Positions 11,557 to 21,489 of a stretch of DNA of 27,735 nucleotides are shown here, one piece after another. A model generated the notes under the pieces. The model searched no databases, was not told the origin of the DNA, and saw only the letters and a program-made list of their open reading frames with translations. Position 1 is the stretch's first letter; each line of letters begins with the position of its first letter. Origin of the DNA: Paraglomus occultum (lineage: Eukaryota > Glomeromycota > Glomeromycetes > Paraglomerales > Paraglomeraceae). The stretch is from the NCBI GenBank assembly GCA_910592205.1, contig CAJVPJ010000348.1:1-27735 (forward strand), in the 5' to 3' direction. The position numbers were made by a program, and so were the translations under genes.

Positions 11557-12687
11557 ATGAGTGAGACTATACGGTCAGTTCGAATTCGCGACACTGCCAG
11601 GCGAAGCAACCCTAAAACTCATGTTGTCTACGAAATTGAAGTTCGTGCAGCAGTAAGAACTTGGACTCTATGGAAGAGATACAGCGAATTTGAAGACCTT
11701 TATAAGAAGTTCATACGATTATTTCCAAATCATACTCCACCTATGGATTTACCGGCAAAGCACTTCCTACAGTCAACTTTGGGTAACCCTGTTTTAATTG
11801 AGGAGAGAAAGAGAGGATTAGAAGAATTTCTCCAAAGCATTTTAAGTGATCAAGATGATAGATGGAGAGAGACTGATGAGTGGAAGGAATTCTTGGCAAT
11901 TCCTACTGGAAAACCACTCGACGCGTTATCAATGTACACTTCCGAAAGCTGGCTCGACGGTTTTAACCAGGCACAGGCCATAGCTAAAGAAATTCGCTCT
12001 CTTATCAATCGTCGACAGACTCATATTGGACATAGTGAAGTTGCTGCATCTCACAATTGCAGCTTACAAGCCAAGAAATCTTTAACATTATTAAACTCTC
12101 GAGTGGCATCTCTTGAAGCTGGTCTCCAGGGATTGGCTAAGGGATCGGGCAGGGATGGTTTAATGATGTCTGAGGGCGAACTCCGACGACGTACTGATAT
12201 GATTAATGATTTGAAGGACGAAAAGGACACTTTACAAAAGCTTGTTCTAGCTAGTAGACCTGAAATTCACAATTTATCTTCGGCTGATTCAGTCGATCGT
12301 AATGCTTTGCTCCGTCAACCAGTAAGACAACGCTCATCACCTCAGTTGGGCCGCACTAATGGACCTGCAGCGAATTCTGTGAATGGGGCTGTCAAGCCGA
12401 CGTCGCGACGCGTGTTTGGTAATGCTAGCGCAATGCCGCAAGAGACTGAACAAACCCGTGGACTGGATAACCAGGGCTTGGTCAAATTACAGCAACAGGC
12501 GATGTACAATCAGGATGCTCATGTTGAGCAATTTAGCGCTATTTTGAATCGTCAGAAACATATTGGAATGGCGATTAGTCAAGAATTGGATACACAGAAT
12601 AAGATTCTGCAAGAGCTAGATGAACAAGTAGATAGTACGACTGGTAAACTAAAGCATGTTTCGAAAAAGATTAGCTCTATCAAATGA
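11557..12687 (+). CDS. VAM7: Vacuolar Q-SNARE Vam7 (PX domain plus SNARE motif)
   Basis: Soluble Qc-SNARE recruited to vacuolar/late endosomal membranes through PI3P, where it joins a trans-SNARE complex for homotypic vacuole fusion with the HOPS tether. A single exon encodes 376 residues. Residues 1 to about 120 form a PX domain: TWTLWKRYSEFEDLYKKF carries the RYSEF phosphoinositide-binding motif, and PPMDLPAKHF is the Pro-rich loop. A variable middle (about 120-310) includes a coiled segment LRRRTDMINDLKDEKDTLQKL. The SNARE motif occupies about 313-373 (QKHIGMAISQELDTQNKILQ), with Gln in ELDTQN suited to the zero layer. There is no C-terminal membrane anchor, as expected for Vam7. It is the only intronless complete gene in the window. 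Confidence 0.95.
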   Translation: MSETIRSVRIRDTARRSNPKTHVVYEIEVRAAVRTWTLWKRYSEFEDLYKKFIRLFPNHTPPMDLPAKHFLQSTLGNPVLIEERKRGLEEFLQSILSDQDDRWRETDEWKEFLAIPTGKPLDALSMYTSESWLDGFNQAQAIAKEIRSLINRRQTHIGHSEVAASHNCSLQAKKSLTLLNSRVASLEAGLQGLAKGSGRDGLMMSEGELRRRTDMINDLKDEKDTLQKLVLASRPEIHNLSSADSVDRNALLRQPVRQRSSPQLGRTNGPAANSVNGAVKPTSRRVFGNASAMPQETEQTRGLDNQGLVKLQQQAMYNQDAHVEQFSAILNRQKHIGMAISQELDTQNKILQELDEQVDSTTGKLKHVSKKISSIK

Positions 12688-12759
12688 ACTGCGATATGAA
12701 AGATGGCGCCGAAGAATGATAGGACGAGCCAAAATGAACAGAATAAGCGACTAAATCTC

Positions 12760-12786
12760 GGGGGGGTTGGTTGGTTGGTTGGTTTT
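12760..12786 (+). repeat. G-run plus (GGTT)n repeat in the VAM7 3' region
   Basis: Seven Gs are followed by at least four GGTT units, starting 73 nt after the VAM7 stop codon. On the transcript strand this gives GG runs separated by TT, which fits a two-tier G-quadruplex pattern. It may also be an unstable microsatellite. Confidence 0.8.
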
Positions 12787-13402
12787 CTTTATCTTGTGAT
12801 AGAATTCATTTAATTAGATTTATCACATATATATTCGTTCTTTGTATGATTATATATTTGTTAGCTATAGGTGTTTTTTTTGAATATATTATCAATAGAT
12901 TGTGATTTGTATACTGTGAACCAAAATACTGGCTTCGATTTGTAAGAATGTATATTTTCTTCATTATGAATGAACAGGCTGTATATCGATATGCAAAAGA
13001 GGAAATCGAACATTTGCAAGCATGATTGATCAACACTCGTTTTTATTATTATGGTTTAAAATGTAAGACTGATTTACAATTTATCTTACCTGTATGTGAG
13101 TAATCGTAATAGTCGAGAATGTAGAGTAACCGAATCCCTGCTTCAGTAGAGAATTTAAGCAATTCTTGTTAACGTTTGTCCGCAATACACTTGTCAGATG
13201 ATACAGATTGCCATAAATCTTGAAATAAGCTTTAGCATCAACGTAATACCTGAACTATTAGTTAAAATGCTGCCCCCCATCGGATAACACTAAGAAAATT
13301 GACAATGATGAGAAAAAGCAGGGGTTATCGACAACCTTTTGGTAAGTTGTCCATTGTATCGTTTTTGGGAGCTTTAAGTTTACTTATTATTATCGCGTAT
13401 AA

Positions 13403-13410
13403 TGACGTCA
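13403..13410. promoter_or_regulatory. TGACGTCA palindrome (CRE-like site)
   Basis: A perfect TGACGTCA, the consensus for CREB/ATF-type bZIP factors. It lies 1.2 kb before WAPL and 0.7 kb after VAM7, so its target is unclear. Confidence 0.4.
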
Positions 13411-14521
13411 TAATGGTTCGTCCAATAATAATAAGAATAATTGATAATCTCACTATTTAAGTACCCCAATTCTACAGTCTTACAAGTTTATTACCTGCTA
13501 TTTACTTGGTTTAGCTCAGCTCGCAGCGGCAAAAATTATATATATGACTCGTACGGGTTTCATATTGTTATGTCTTTCGGGCAGTTCGATTCTCGTTAAC
13601 CTGTCTACCAAAGGCTTTTTTCATCGAAAACTTTGATATTTAAAGGATAACTCTTGTCGATATATTTTACTTGAGCTTTCTGTTTAAGCACGAAATCCGA
13701 ATACTTTGGCCACAGACCTCTTTTTCGAGGAGTGTTGATTGTACGCGTTATTATCAAATGCAATTTAGGTTATTACCCTCCATCATACTGACCAATATTC
13801 CAAAGTGTAACAACATGCTTTTTATCCAGTTGACATGCGGGCAAGTTTCTGCTCGATCAACAATCGAGATTATGATTGCTTAATGTGACGGATGAAAACG
13901 AAAATTTTCTTTTTCACAGGCGTTTTTTTGGTATTTGGTTTAAGACATGTAGGTTTCAGAGCCATTGAAAGAGGACCCAAGAAGACCCAATTTACGTTTT
14001 CGTTTTCATTATGAAGCACATGGTATCGGCCAATTGTCCAAAGACGTGATGACAAAGACTGAAAAGGCAAATCAATATCATTAAAGTAAAATCAAAATTA
14101 AGGAACACGTGACAATGAAAACCAACAAACGTGCGGCTGTTGAGAAGCGCCCTAACCAGAAACATCCTTGGCGAACGATACAAGCATTTCAAATATAACG
14201 CTCTTCAAATCTTCCAGTCAGCCGCACTTTCTACCGTTAACTTTACAGTTTGGTCCATGCAGAATCCGAATGCAATGATTGATGAATGGTGCTGCTCTTT
14301 TATGCATAATGTTCTACCTCTACAATAACAATGTAAAAAAATATAGTAGTTTACTATTACACATGAAAAAAAATTAACGGTATATCATCTGCGCAGCTCT
14401 AACAAATGCGTACGTAATAAGAGCATTAAAGAATAAAAACAAGAGATGATCATTGATCCATGTTTGCCATTCACAAATGCGAAATGCAGCTGTCTTTGTC
14501 AGTTATTCTTTGGAAAATTTG

Positions 14522-14529
14522 TGACGTCA
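14522..14529. promoter_or_regulatory. TGACGTCA palindrome (CRE-like site) before WAPL
   Basis: A perfect bZIP (CRE/ATF) consensus ends 72 bp before the WAPL start codon, a position typical for promoter-proximal elements. Function is inferred from sequence and position. Confidence 0.5.
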
Positions 14530-14601
14530 ATGTCGTTTGTTTTGGTGTGGTACATCCATTTGTTCTAACTTTGGTTTTCGAGTTTTGGTGAAGCTTTTGC
14601 A

Positions 14602-17600
14602 ATGTCCAACAAATTAGCGGAATCGCCACCAAGTCGCTCGTCTGGGCGGTCCAAGATTAAACGAACAACGTCACCGGTCATTAGTTCCCCTCCAAAACGT
14701 TCCCTGGATAGTCCGTCAACTCCGAAACCCCGCCGTTTAAAGTCGGATCTCGGTGTTTCAACCTCCATTCAAAAAACTCCGCAAAAGCCGGAATCGGTAT
14801 GGGATATAATAGACGCCGTTTCTCTAGCGTCGTCACCAACAAATGGATCACCAAGTCCACGACGCCAAAACCTAATAGCTCGTATGACTGGTCCTTCTTT
14901 GCCTAAATTAAACGAAGGCGTCTCTCGTTCGAATAGTTGGCATCCGTCGATAACGTCTCCGACAAAGTCACCACCTCGTAGACGATTATCCGCTGGGATC
15001 CATAGCGACTATACCTCGCTCATTGAAGCTGAATTAGCAAAGATTGATACTTCTCCGTGTCCGTTGATTACATCGTCTTCTACAACAACGATGCGCAGGG
15101 AGCAGAGTTTGTATGAAGATGTTACGGATCCTGACTCCTTAATGTCCCCGGAAAACGACATATCTAACCCTTTGGATACTTCGCCCAGCCCTAGCCGACG
15201 AGGAGTGAGGTATACGTACGGAAAGAGCAGGACTATTGCAACGCATGATGATTCACCAAAGGCAGATGCATCAAAAAAGGAAAGATCTATATTTGACGTC
15301 GGTGAGAACGACACGGTTAGTACTTTTGCGTACGTTGAGTCGTTATCTTTAATCGCAGAAATATATTATTCTGTAAAAAGAAAAGTGACTAGCCGAACAG
15401 ACACTTTCTTATGCCTTAATTTGTTGATATTACAGGTACCCAAGAAGAAGGATGTGAGGAGTAGACAAGAACTTCGGGAGGCTGGAGAGAATAAGTTGTT
15501 TAATGATGAAATGGAATATATAACAGAGGGTCTGGGCAAGAGACAACCGTTGAATGTACAGCGAATTAGGTATTGGAGGATAAAGTTTATGTTTGATAAC
15601 ATCATTTATTTTTGCTAACTATAATAACACGAGAATAACTGCAATCATAATAGTAATTATTATAATAATTGCAATCTTTCGTCAACGACAGTGCAATTAC
15701 TCTTGCAAGGAAATTACTTAAACCTAAATTTATTCAGAGGGCCAAGTCGCACAACTGGATTCCTCGGATATACGATGCTTTCCGATGTCACCAAGATTCG
15801 GTAATTTATCTAATATTAATATAAAACACTATTAGCGATACATTTCTCATGTATTAATGCATACTTGTTTTTTTCACCCTTATTATTAGTTTGTGCAGTG
15901 TTGTTTTGCTTTCGTAATATGCTTCCTCGTAAAAGAAGTACAGTTTGTCGATTATCTGATCGGCAAGCCTGACTTTTTAAAATTACTTGTTGGATTCCTC
16001 GATATCACGTCAGATCCACTAATAACAACCGATGCAGCTATAAAGAGATCCGAAAAATCATTGGTTAGTCACGTTCTACTATATGATGTCTAAAGCGTAT
16101 TACCGCATCAACATTAATTAATTGTGTCGTCGTCATTTCTTTCGTTGTAGTTTCTAGAGATTAAAGAGCTTGTCGGCCAAATGGATGAAGTCACGGAAAA
16201 GACTCAGGTTGATACATCGCGGGAGTTGATTGTTACATTTCCATTTCACTGTCGCGTGAGACTAAGCGCTAAATTTTTATTACGTCAATCGTATCAGATT
16301 TCGCTCAAGTTTCTGTCATTAAACGTCATGTCGATACTAGTATCGGCTAAAACACGTTATGAAGATACAATCAAGACCCGATTGCGAATAACAGGCGGAT
16401 TAACAGCCGTCGTTCGTCTACTCAAAGCAGAACTCTCTCTCCCATCAAGCATCTTTTGTCAAGTGTACAGAAAGGCAAAGTAAGTAAGAGAAGCACACAT
16501 GATAATATAAATGGTGTTTGCTTATTGTCCATATAATTCATGGTCTGATCAAGTACGAAACGTTTTTCGCGACAGCTGTCTTTATCCAATCCAGATGCAA
16601 CGTTAAATCTTGAGAGAATCGAACAGTGTTTAAAAATACTTGAAAAATTAACGAGCTTTTGTCCAGAAAATCAACTCCACATAGTGAAAAATGAGGAAGA
16701 ATTGTTCCCTTTGATGCTCGAATTCCTGCTTTATTGTCAGGTTGAAGCCTGCAACAGAGACAGTTATGAGGCATCTTTAGGTAAGAGATTAGTTTTTGAA
16801 TACGTGTATATTACAGGACATTGAATTTCTGTTGTGACTGGTCATATATTCATTCATCGCTTATTGGATTCACCAGCTATGGAATGTCTCCTAGGAAGTC
16901 TCCGAGTTTTAATTAATCTCACAAATGACAACCAGGCCTGTTGCTGTTATGTGGGTCGACCTCCTGGAATGTCTGTGCTCATAAGACTTGCCATTGTTGG
17001 ACAGATACCTTCTTCATCGCCGTCGCTGCCATCACCGTCGTCACCGATCGAAAAAGGACCAGAGGTCGTGCGTCCATCAATAACAGATGCTCAAGAAAAA
17101 AAATGTTGAACAAGATGCGAAGGAGACTGTCGAGGCAGTGAAATTTGATGTCTTGCTGTTAAGTCTGGGGTTGTTGATTAATCTTGTGGAAATGGATGCT
17201 GGCAATCAGGATGCTCTGAGAGAAATTGGTAAGAATAGAACTATCTTATAGCGTTATATGTAAAATGTTTGTGACTAACTTTATGACTCTTCAATTATCA
17301 GAACAAAGTTCCAGTTGCCCAGGCTCTTACGCATGTCTCAGAGGTTGTACTTGTTCTTCGAGAGAGTCAGCTGTTTCGTGTCTAGTGGATTTATACAACT
17401 ATCAGTTGGAGAGAGAAACTAACCAGGTATGATTACAGCTGACTATTGTGATGCACTTCATTAATTATGCGTGTATACATAACGTCTCATGAAACATCTG
17501 TTTTTCACAGACTGATGATAACATAGTAGCCGCGTATATGGCCGTTCTTCTTGGTCTTTTAATCAAGGACAATAAATCTAATCAAGATGTTATACTAAGC

Positions 17601-17879
17601 CGACTCCCCAACCATTCGGTAAGCTCACTTATCGCACTAATACAAGAGTTTGCACAATTCAATGAAGTTATTGGGGAAGAGGCGTCAGCTAACGGACATG
17701 TGGCCAGTGGACAAATGTTGATGAGTGCTGGTGAGCTGGCGTTAAAGACAAATGATTTGCAGATCTCGGCAGATAAACAGAATCAGCGCGGGAGAAGTAT
17801 TGGTGATTCCTTCCTGGAGATAGTTGATATGTTGAAACAATTGGAAATAGAACAGACGGTTCAGTTAGGTTATAGGTGA
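14602..17879 (+). CDS. WAPL: Cohesin-release factor WAPL (Wpl1/Rad61), with one apparent frame break
   Basis: WAPL binds Pds5 and cohesin and opens the ring to release it from chromatin. Nine exons read 14602-15315, 15436-15569, 15692-15800, 15890-16063, 16151-16479, 16554-16780, 16877-17228, 17302-17426 and 17511-17879. Residues 1 to about 235 are a Ser/Pro/Arg-rich disordered tail with many SP/TP sites, suggesting cell-cycle phosphorylation. The WAPL helical-repeat domain starts at SRQELREAGENKLFNDEMEY and continues through AITLARKLLKPKF, TRLRITGGLTAVVRLLKAEL, ECLLGSLRVLINLTNDNQ, LLINLVEMDAGNQDALREIE, then ESAVSCLVDLYN and IVAAYMAVLLGLLIKDNKSN. All other exon phases agree. Exon 7 contains an A8 tract (17096-17103) where the frame jumps by one base: upstream reads ...DAQEKKC-stop, while the conserved downstream frame resumes at VEQDAKETVEAVKF. 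If one A is a sequencing error the protein is 843 residues. Exon 4 could instead start at 15899, using a second in-frame AG acceptor. Confidence 0.9.
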
Positions 17880-18849
17880 CTAGAGTTAATTGTTTTATAA
17901 ACACGGGGTGGGGTGACATACATTGGCAGCAGATTCAAGATAAATTATTGTTAATTGTAGGAAAAAGGTGATTATTTGTATACTAGAATTGCAGTGCAAG
18001 TTTTCATCAAGCATATAGTTAGCAAGTTAATTTAGCTGCTGGATAGTCGCTAATAAAATATTGAAAGCTTGTATGTTTAGCGTTTGTCAGCAATAAGTTT
18101 GTAAAATAATAAATAAATATGTGATTTTTTTTTCTCGGTTCGGTGACAAAAATACTGTAAATTTTGAATTCAAGTTTGTTTAAAGGGGACGTGTTATGTA
18201 CTTAGATTATGCCAGGTCTATTAGGTCTATTCACGCACTACCGATATATATCGTTACTGTTCCATTCAGCTATAAGTTGACACAACAAACTGTACGATCA
18301 GGATATTATCGTTGATACATGTTACTTTCGGTTTTAAGGCCAAAACAATGCGATTTTGTATTGCTGCATCTAACTTATAATTCGAGATGTGTCTGGATGA
18401 ACTTATTTATTGTGCTTCGCAATTAACGCTCAATAAGGTGAAGAATTGTATGTGATGTTCAATACAAGAGTTTTTTTGCCATCACTTCATTAGGTAGAAT
18501 ATCGTCATAACAATAATTGCTAGTTCAACCAAAAAAGAAAGTGTGAAGTCTGATAGTAACTCTGGTCTGTTTGCACGCGTAGATTTAATAATGATGTAAC
18601 TCTCTAATTAAATTAAGACTTTCTTAATTCCACACGAATGAATGGTTTCTTGAACCAATCAGCCCATATTGAACTAGTGAGTACATTCTCTAATGGATCA
18701 CGAAGCTGTAATTGCCGAATAAACGCGCCATTTGCGATTGTAAACGTATTTAATTGGCCCATTTAATCAACTCTTTATTTAGAAACGTATGTTGTAACGT
18801 TCAGTAAACAGAATAACTATCCACACTTGTAATTGCGATTAAGCATATA
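17880..18849. other. Intergenic region after WAPL
   Basis: About 1 kb of AT-rich DNA between the WAPL stop and the transposon relic. It should hold the WAPL 3' UTR. I found no open frame of note, no RNA gene and no clear repeat. Confidence 0.5.
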
Positions 18850-19772
18850 CAGTGCGTTACGAAAAAAATTGCCCACGGAAAACCGAAAATATTTTGCATA
18901 ATAAACAAGAAAGGCGTTGTTTATTGTCAACGCGATATTATTTACACTTAGCTATTAATCAGGTAAACGTTTTCACGATAATAACTTCGGATTGTCAGAC
19001 ATCCTCAAACTTGCATTATCAGTAACAATGGTTAATCGCGAATTCTCTATTATTAGAATACTATACACCAAAAAACTAATATTTCACTTCGTACAGTTAA
19101 GCATAGAAATGGTCGCCCTTCACGGAAACATGGGCAGAAGCACATTTACGCGATTGGAGCCACTATCTTCACCGATGAAACGGTTTTGATCTTTAGGAAT
19201 AAGGTTCATTGGTGGTGCAAAGCCCAGATGAAATAGATGAAAGTGATGGCATGGGGAGGCATTTCCAAAATGGGGAAAACGCCTCTATTGTGCTTCACTG
19301 AGATAATGGATTGGCCCTTCTATGTAGATATATTGCAAACCCAGCTTTTGCCAGCTGCTCAAAGCATGTATGGCAGGAACTGGTGCCTGCAACAAAAATA
19401 ATGATCCAACGCACCTTGCGTGTTGCCAAGAATTTCATTGTCGAGAATGGGATTCGAGTTATTGATTGGCCATCGAATAGCCCAGACCTTAATCCCATAG
19501 AAAACATGTGGCAAATAATCAAAAACAATGTTGAAAAACCGAATATCAAAGGATATTAATGAATTTAAGAAGTTTATGGTTGAAGAATGGGATGCGATTT
19601 TAATTAAAACAGTGAACAATTTAGAACAGGGATAGAAATTTTATATTAAAAAATTTTATTTAAAATAAAGTACATTATAACTTTCCGAAACATTTCGAAT
19701 TGTTTAAATATCTTGTGTCGTTGTTGAGTTATGCAATTTTTTGTGACGGCAATTTTTTTGTACGTTGGATTG
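18850..19772 (+). mobile_element. Degenerate Tc1/mariner DNA transposon
   Basis: A shortened (about 0.9 kb; active Tc1 elements usually exceed 1.2 kb) element bounded by imperfect inverted termini. The 12-mer AAAAAAATTGCC at 18862-18873 is matched inverted at 19748-19759, and TTGCATAA near 18894 is matched inverted at 19729-19736. The outer ends read CAGTGCG and GGATTG, with a TA dinucleotide next to the left end but not clearly at the right, so the exact boundaries and target-site duplication are uncertain. Inside lies a broken transposase of the DD34E family. Confidence 0.85.
19120..19635 (+). pseudogene. Tc1/mariner transposase, inactivated
   Basis: Pieces of a DDE transposase lie in shifting frames. 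The first catalytic Asp is in TIFTDETVLIFRN (codon at 19174-19176), followed by MAWGGISKMGKTPLLC and DWPFYVDILQTQLLPAAQSM. The last block is DWPSNSPDLNPIENMW, with the terminal catalytic Glu. Damage seen: an in-frame TAG at 19234-19236; TAA-TGA at 19399-19404 with loss of frame exactly where the QQDND second Asp should be (QQK is read); and another one-base shift near 19549, after which EFKKFMVEEWDAI continues to the end. The N-terminal DNA-binding domain is not recognisable and may be deleted. It cannot make an active enzyme. Confidence 0.9.
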
Positions 19773-20304
19773 AGATTATAAGTGCGTGAAATTGTTTGAT
19801 GACGAGTGAATGTACCTTTGTCGAGCGCTTGCCAATATAGAGAATTTGATCCTGACCCGGGTTGCAGGTACGTCTCACGGCGCCGCAAAAAAGCGCTCAA
19901 TTAATTATCATTGGTAAGAATGTATCGACTATGTGAACTGGAAAATCTTAATGAGAAGCATTAATTGCCAGGAGAAAACTCGTCAGAGTTAAGACTGAGT
20001 ATAGAGCTAAATCTCAAGCTCAGTTGATGGCAAATTCGCTCTTCCGTATTAGCAAGCATGTCAATAATAGTTGCAGTTTTCACTTCTCATTTATGCCGTA
20101 ATGGTAAAGAGTAATCAATCTTGTCAAACGTGTGTATTCGGTAGTCTAAAGCCAGGACGCTCAATAATCACGCTCTTCTTATTGTAGAATTTAATTCTAC
20201 TTCAATTTTCCCGCTTATTATTAAACTTGTACTTTTTAACACTTACCTTTATATCTTACCGATCAAGTGGGAAAGCAGGTGTATTTATACTGACTGCGAG
20301 GGCG

Positions 20305-20530
20305 TCCAAAATGTCGCGCGCCGGCTAGTAAATTGGACGCGAATGTAAATATTATGTCCTTCTTACGAAAAATAGATTGCTGCGGATGCACGCGTAAATA
20401 TTCGCTTATTCACAATAAACGGACTCCCGATTTGGACGCGCATGTAAATACTGTATTAGTATCCATTTTCCCACAATAAATTTGTTTGACCGCAAAGTGT
20501 TCGTAAATTAGACGCGCGACTTATTCTCAA
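20305..20530. repeat. Decayed tandem-like repeat with about 50-bp spacing
   Basis: The string TTGGACGCGNATGTAAATA occurs at 20333-20351 and 20432-20450, 99 bp apart. Halfway between them, GCACGCGTAAATATTC (near 20388) is a diverged copy, and a fourth relative (TTCGTAAATTAGACGCG) lies near 20500. CACAATAAA also occurs twice (20411 and 20472). The block is richer in CG dinucleotides than its surroundings. It may be a degenerate minisatellite or the remains of a mobile element. Confidence 0.55.
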
Positions 20531-21390
20531 CGCACATATATAGATCCGGACATAACAAATTATTTTTTTTTTGCTTGGTTATTGATGTATCGCGGTAAAT
20601 GTTAATATGGTGTTGGTAACTTGTCTTGGGCGTTTATATGTTGTTATTATTACGTTTAGTTCAGACATTTTTACATTTAACACACCGCTCGTGGAGAAAA
20701 AAGTGACACGATTTTATGATAATATTACCAAAATATTAGACTTGTTTAGGAATAAGACCTTATTGGGTATGACGTTGAGTCTTTAAATTATATTTGATTT
20801 TTTATCAACCTGTTGTAAATTTGAAATATCAAAACGCGACAAAAACGTCAGAACATAAAGTAGACTGACTACTAAACAATTCTGATCCGATAATTTCTTT
20901 AAAGCCAATTTCTGCCAATGATTATTAACACAATGTTGGCTGCAAATTAAATTATGATTATTGCTATTATGTTGGAACTTTGCTGCTAACAGGAAGCAGC
21001 AGAAGTCTAGCCTAATCAAGATAAACCTTCTCGGCGAAACATAAAGATGGCCACATACCACTTAAATTTCTATTCACCACCGTTTACTTTTCAAGGGAAA
21101 CAGAATTTGAGCAGAACAATGAAAGAATTCATAAATAATATGCTTGTCCCAATTTTAATCCTGTATTAATGTTTGAGTCGAGTAGAAAAGTAATGAATGG
21201 AATTGTTCTCTCTACTACTATAGTAATTATTATGATGCCGAATTAAATATTAATATAGTATAATAGGGCATTACATGTTAGTAATAAACGCGCGGATTCC
21301 AAAGAAACCGAATGACGAGAAAATTAACCAACAAGCTGGAAGGAACGAAATTTTTTGATGTTAGATATTTAATATTAGCATTTAATTATG

Positions 21391-21398
21391 TGACGTCA
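21391..21398. promoter_or_regulatory. TGACGTCA palindrome (CRE-like site) before the RBM5-like gene
   Basis: A perfect bZIP (CRE/ATF) consensus ends 91 bp before the start codon at 21490. This arrangement resembles that in front of WAPL. Function is inferred. Confidence 0.5.
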
Positions 21399-21455
21399 TA
21401 TTTCACTTTTCTGCAGCGGGCACCGCAGTGCCTGGTTTTGTTTGTTGTTAACCTT

Positions 21456-21472
21456 CACACACACACACACAC
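21456..21472. repeat. CA dinucleotide microsatellite
   Basis: About eight CA units lie 17 bp before the RBM5-like start codon, probably in the 5' UTR. Confidence 0.9.
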
Positions 21473-21489
21473 GCTTGCTGACTGCCAAT

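Larger units (their letters stand above)
12688..14601. other. 1.9-kb intergenic region between VAM7 and WAPL
   Basis: This holds the VAM7 3' UTR with a GGTT repeat at 12761-12785, a TGACGTCA palindrome at 13403-13410, a 13-nt inverted repeat (13892-13904 and 13997-14009), and a second TGACGTCA at 14522-14529 close to the WAPL start. Open frames are short. A 27-codon frame at 14115-14198 (starting MKTNKRAAVEKRP) has coding-like composition but no known family and no support beyond that. Confidence 0.5.
19773..21489. other. 1.7-kb intergenic region between the transposon and the RBM5-like gene
   Basis: AT-rich overall, but with a GC-richer imperfect repeat at about 20300-20530 (listed separately). 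Close to the right end lie a TGACGTCA at 21391-21398 and a CA microsatellite at 21456-21472, both within 100 bp of the next start codon. Open frames are short and unrecognised (for example 20783-21061 on the minus strand). Confidence 0.5.

Noticed and set aside
13508-13600. tRNA-like A-box (TTAGCTCAG) and B-box (GTTCGATTC)
   Set aside because: The T-arm and acceptor stems do not pair, and the spacing would need an intron. No cloverleaf can be drawn.
16941-17141. Alternative open frame over WAPL exon 7
   Set aside because: It overlaps the A8 tract in the third frame, but its translation has no similarity to WAPL, while the other two frames do on either side of the break.
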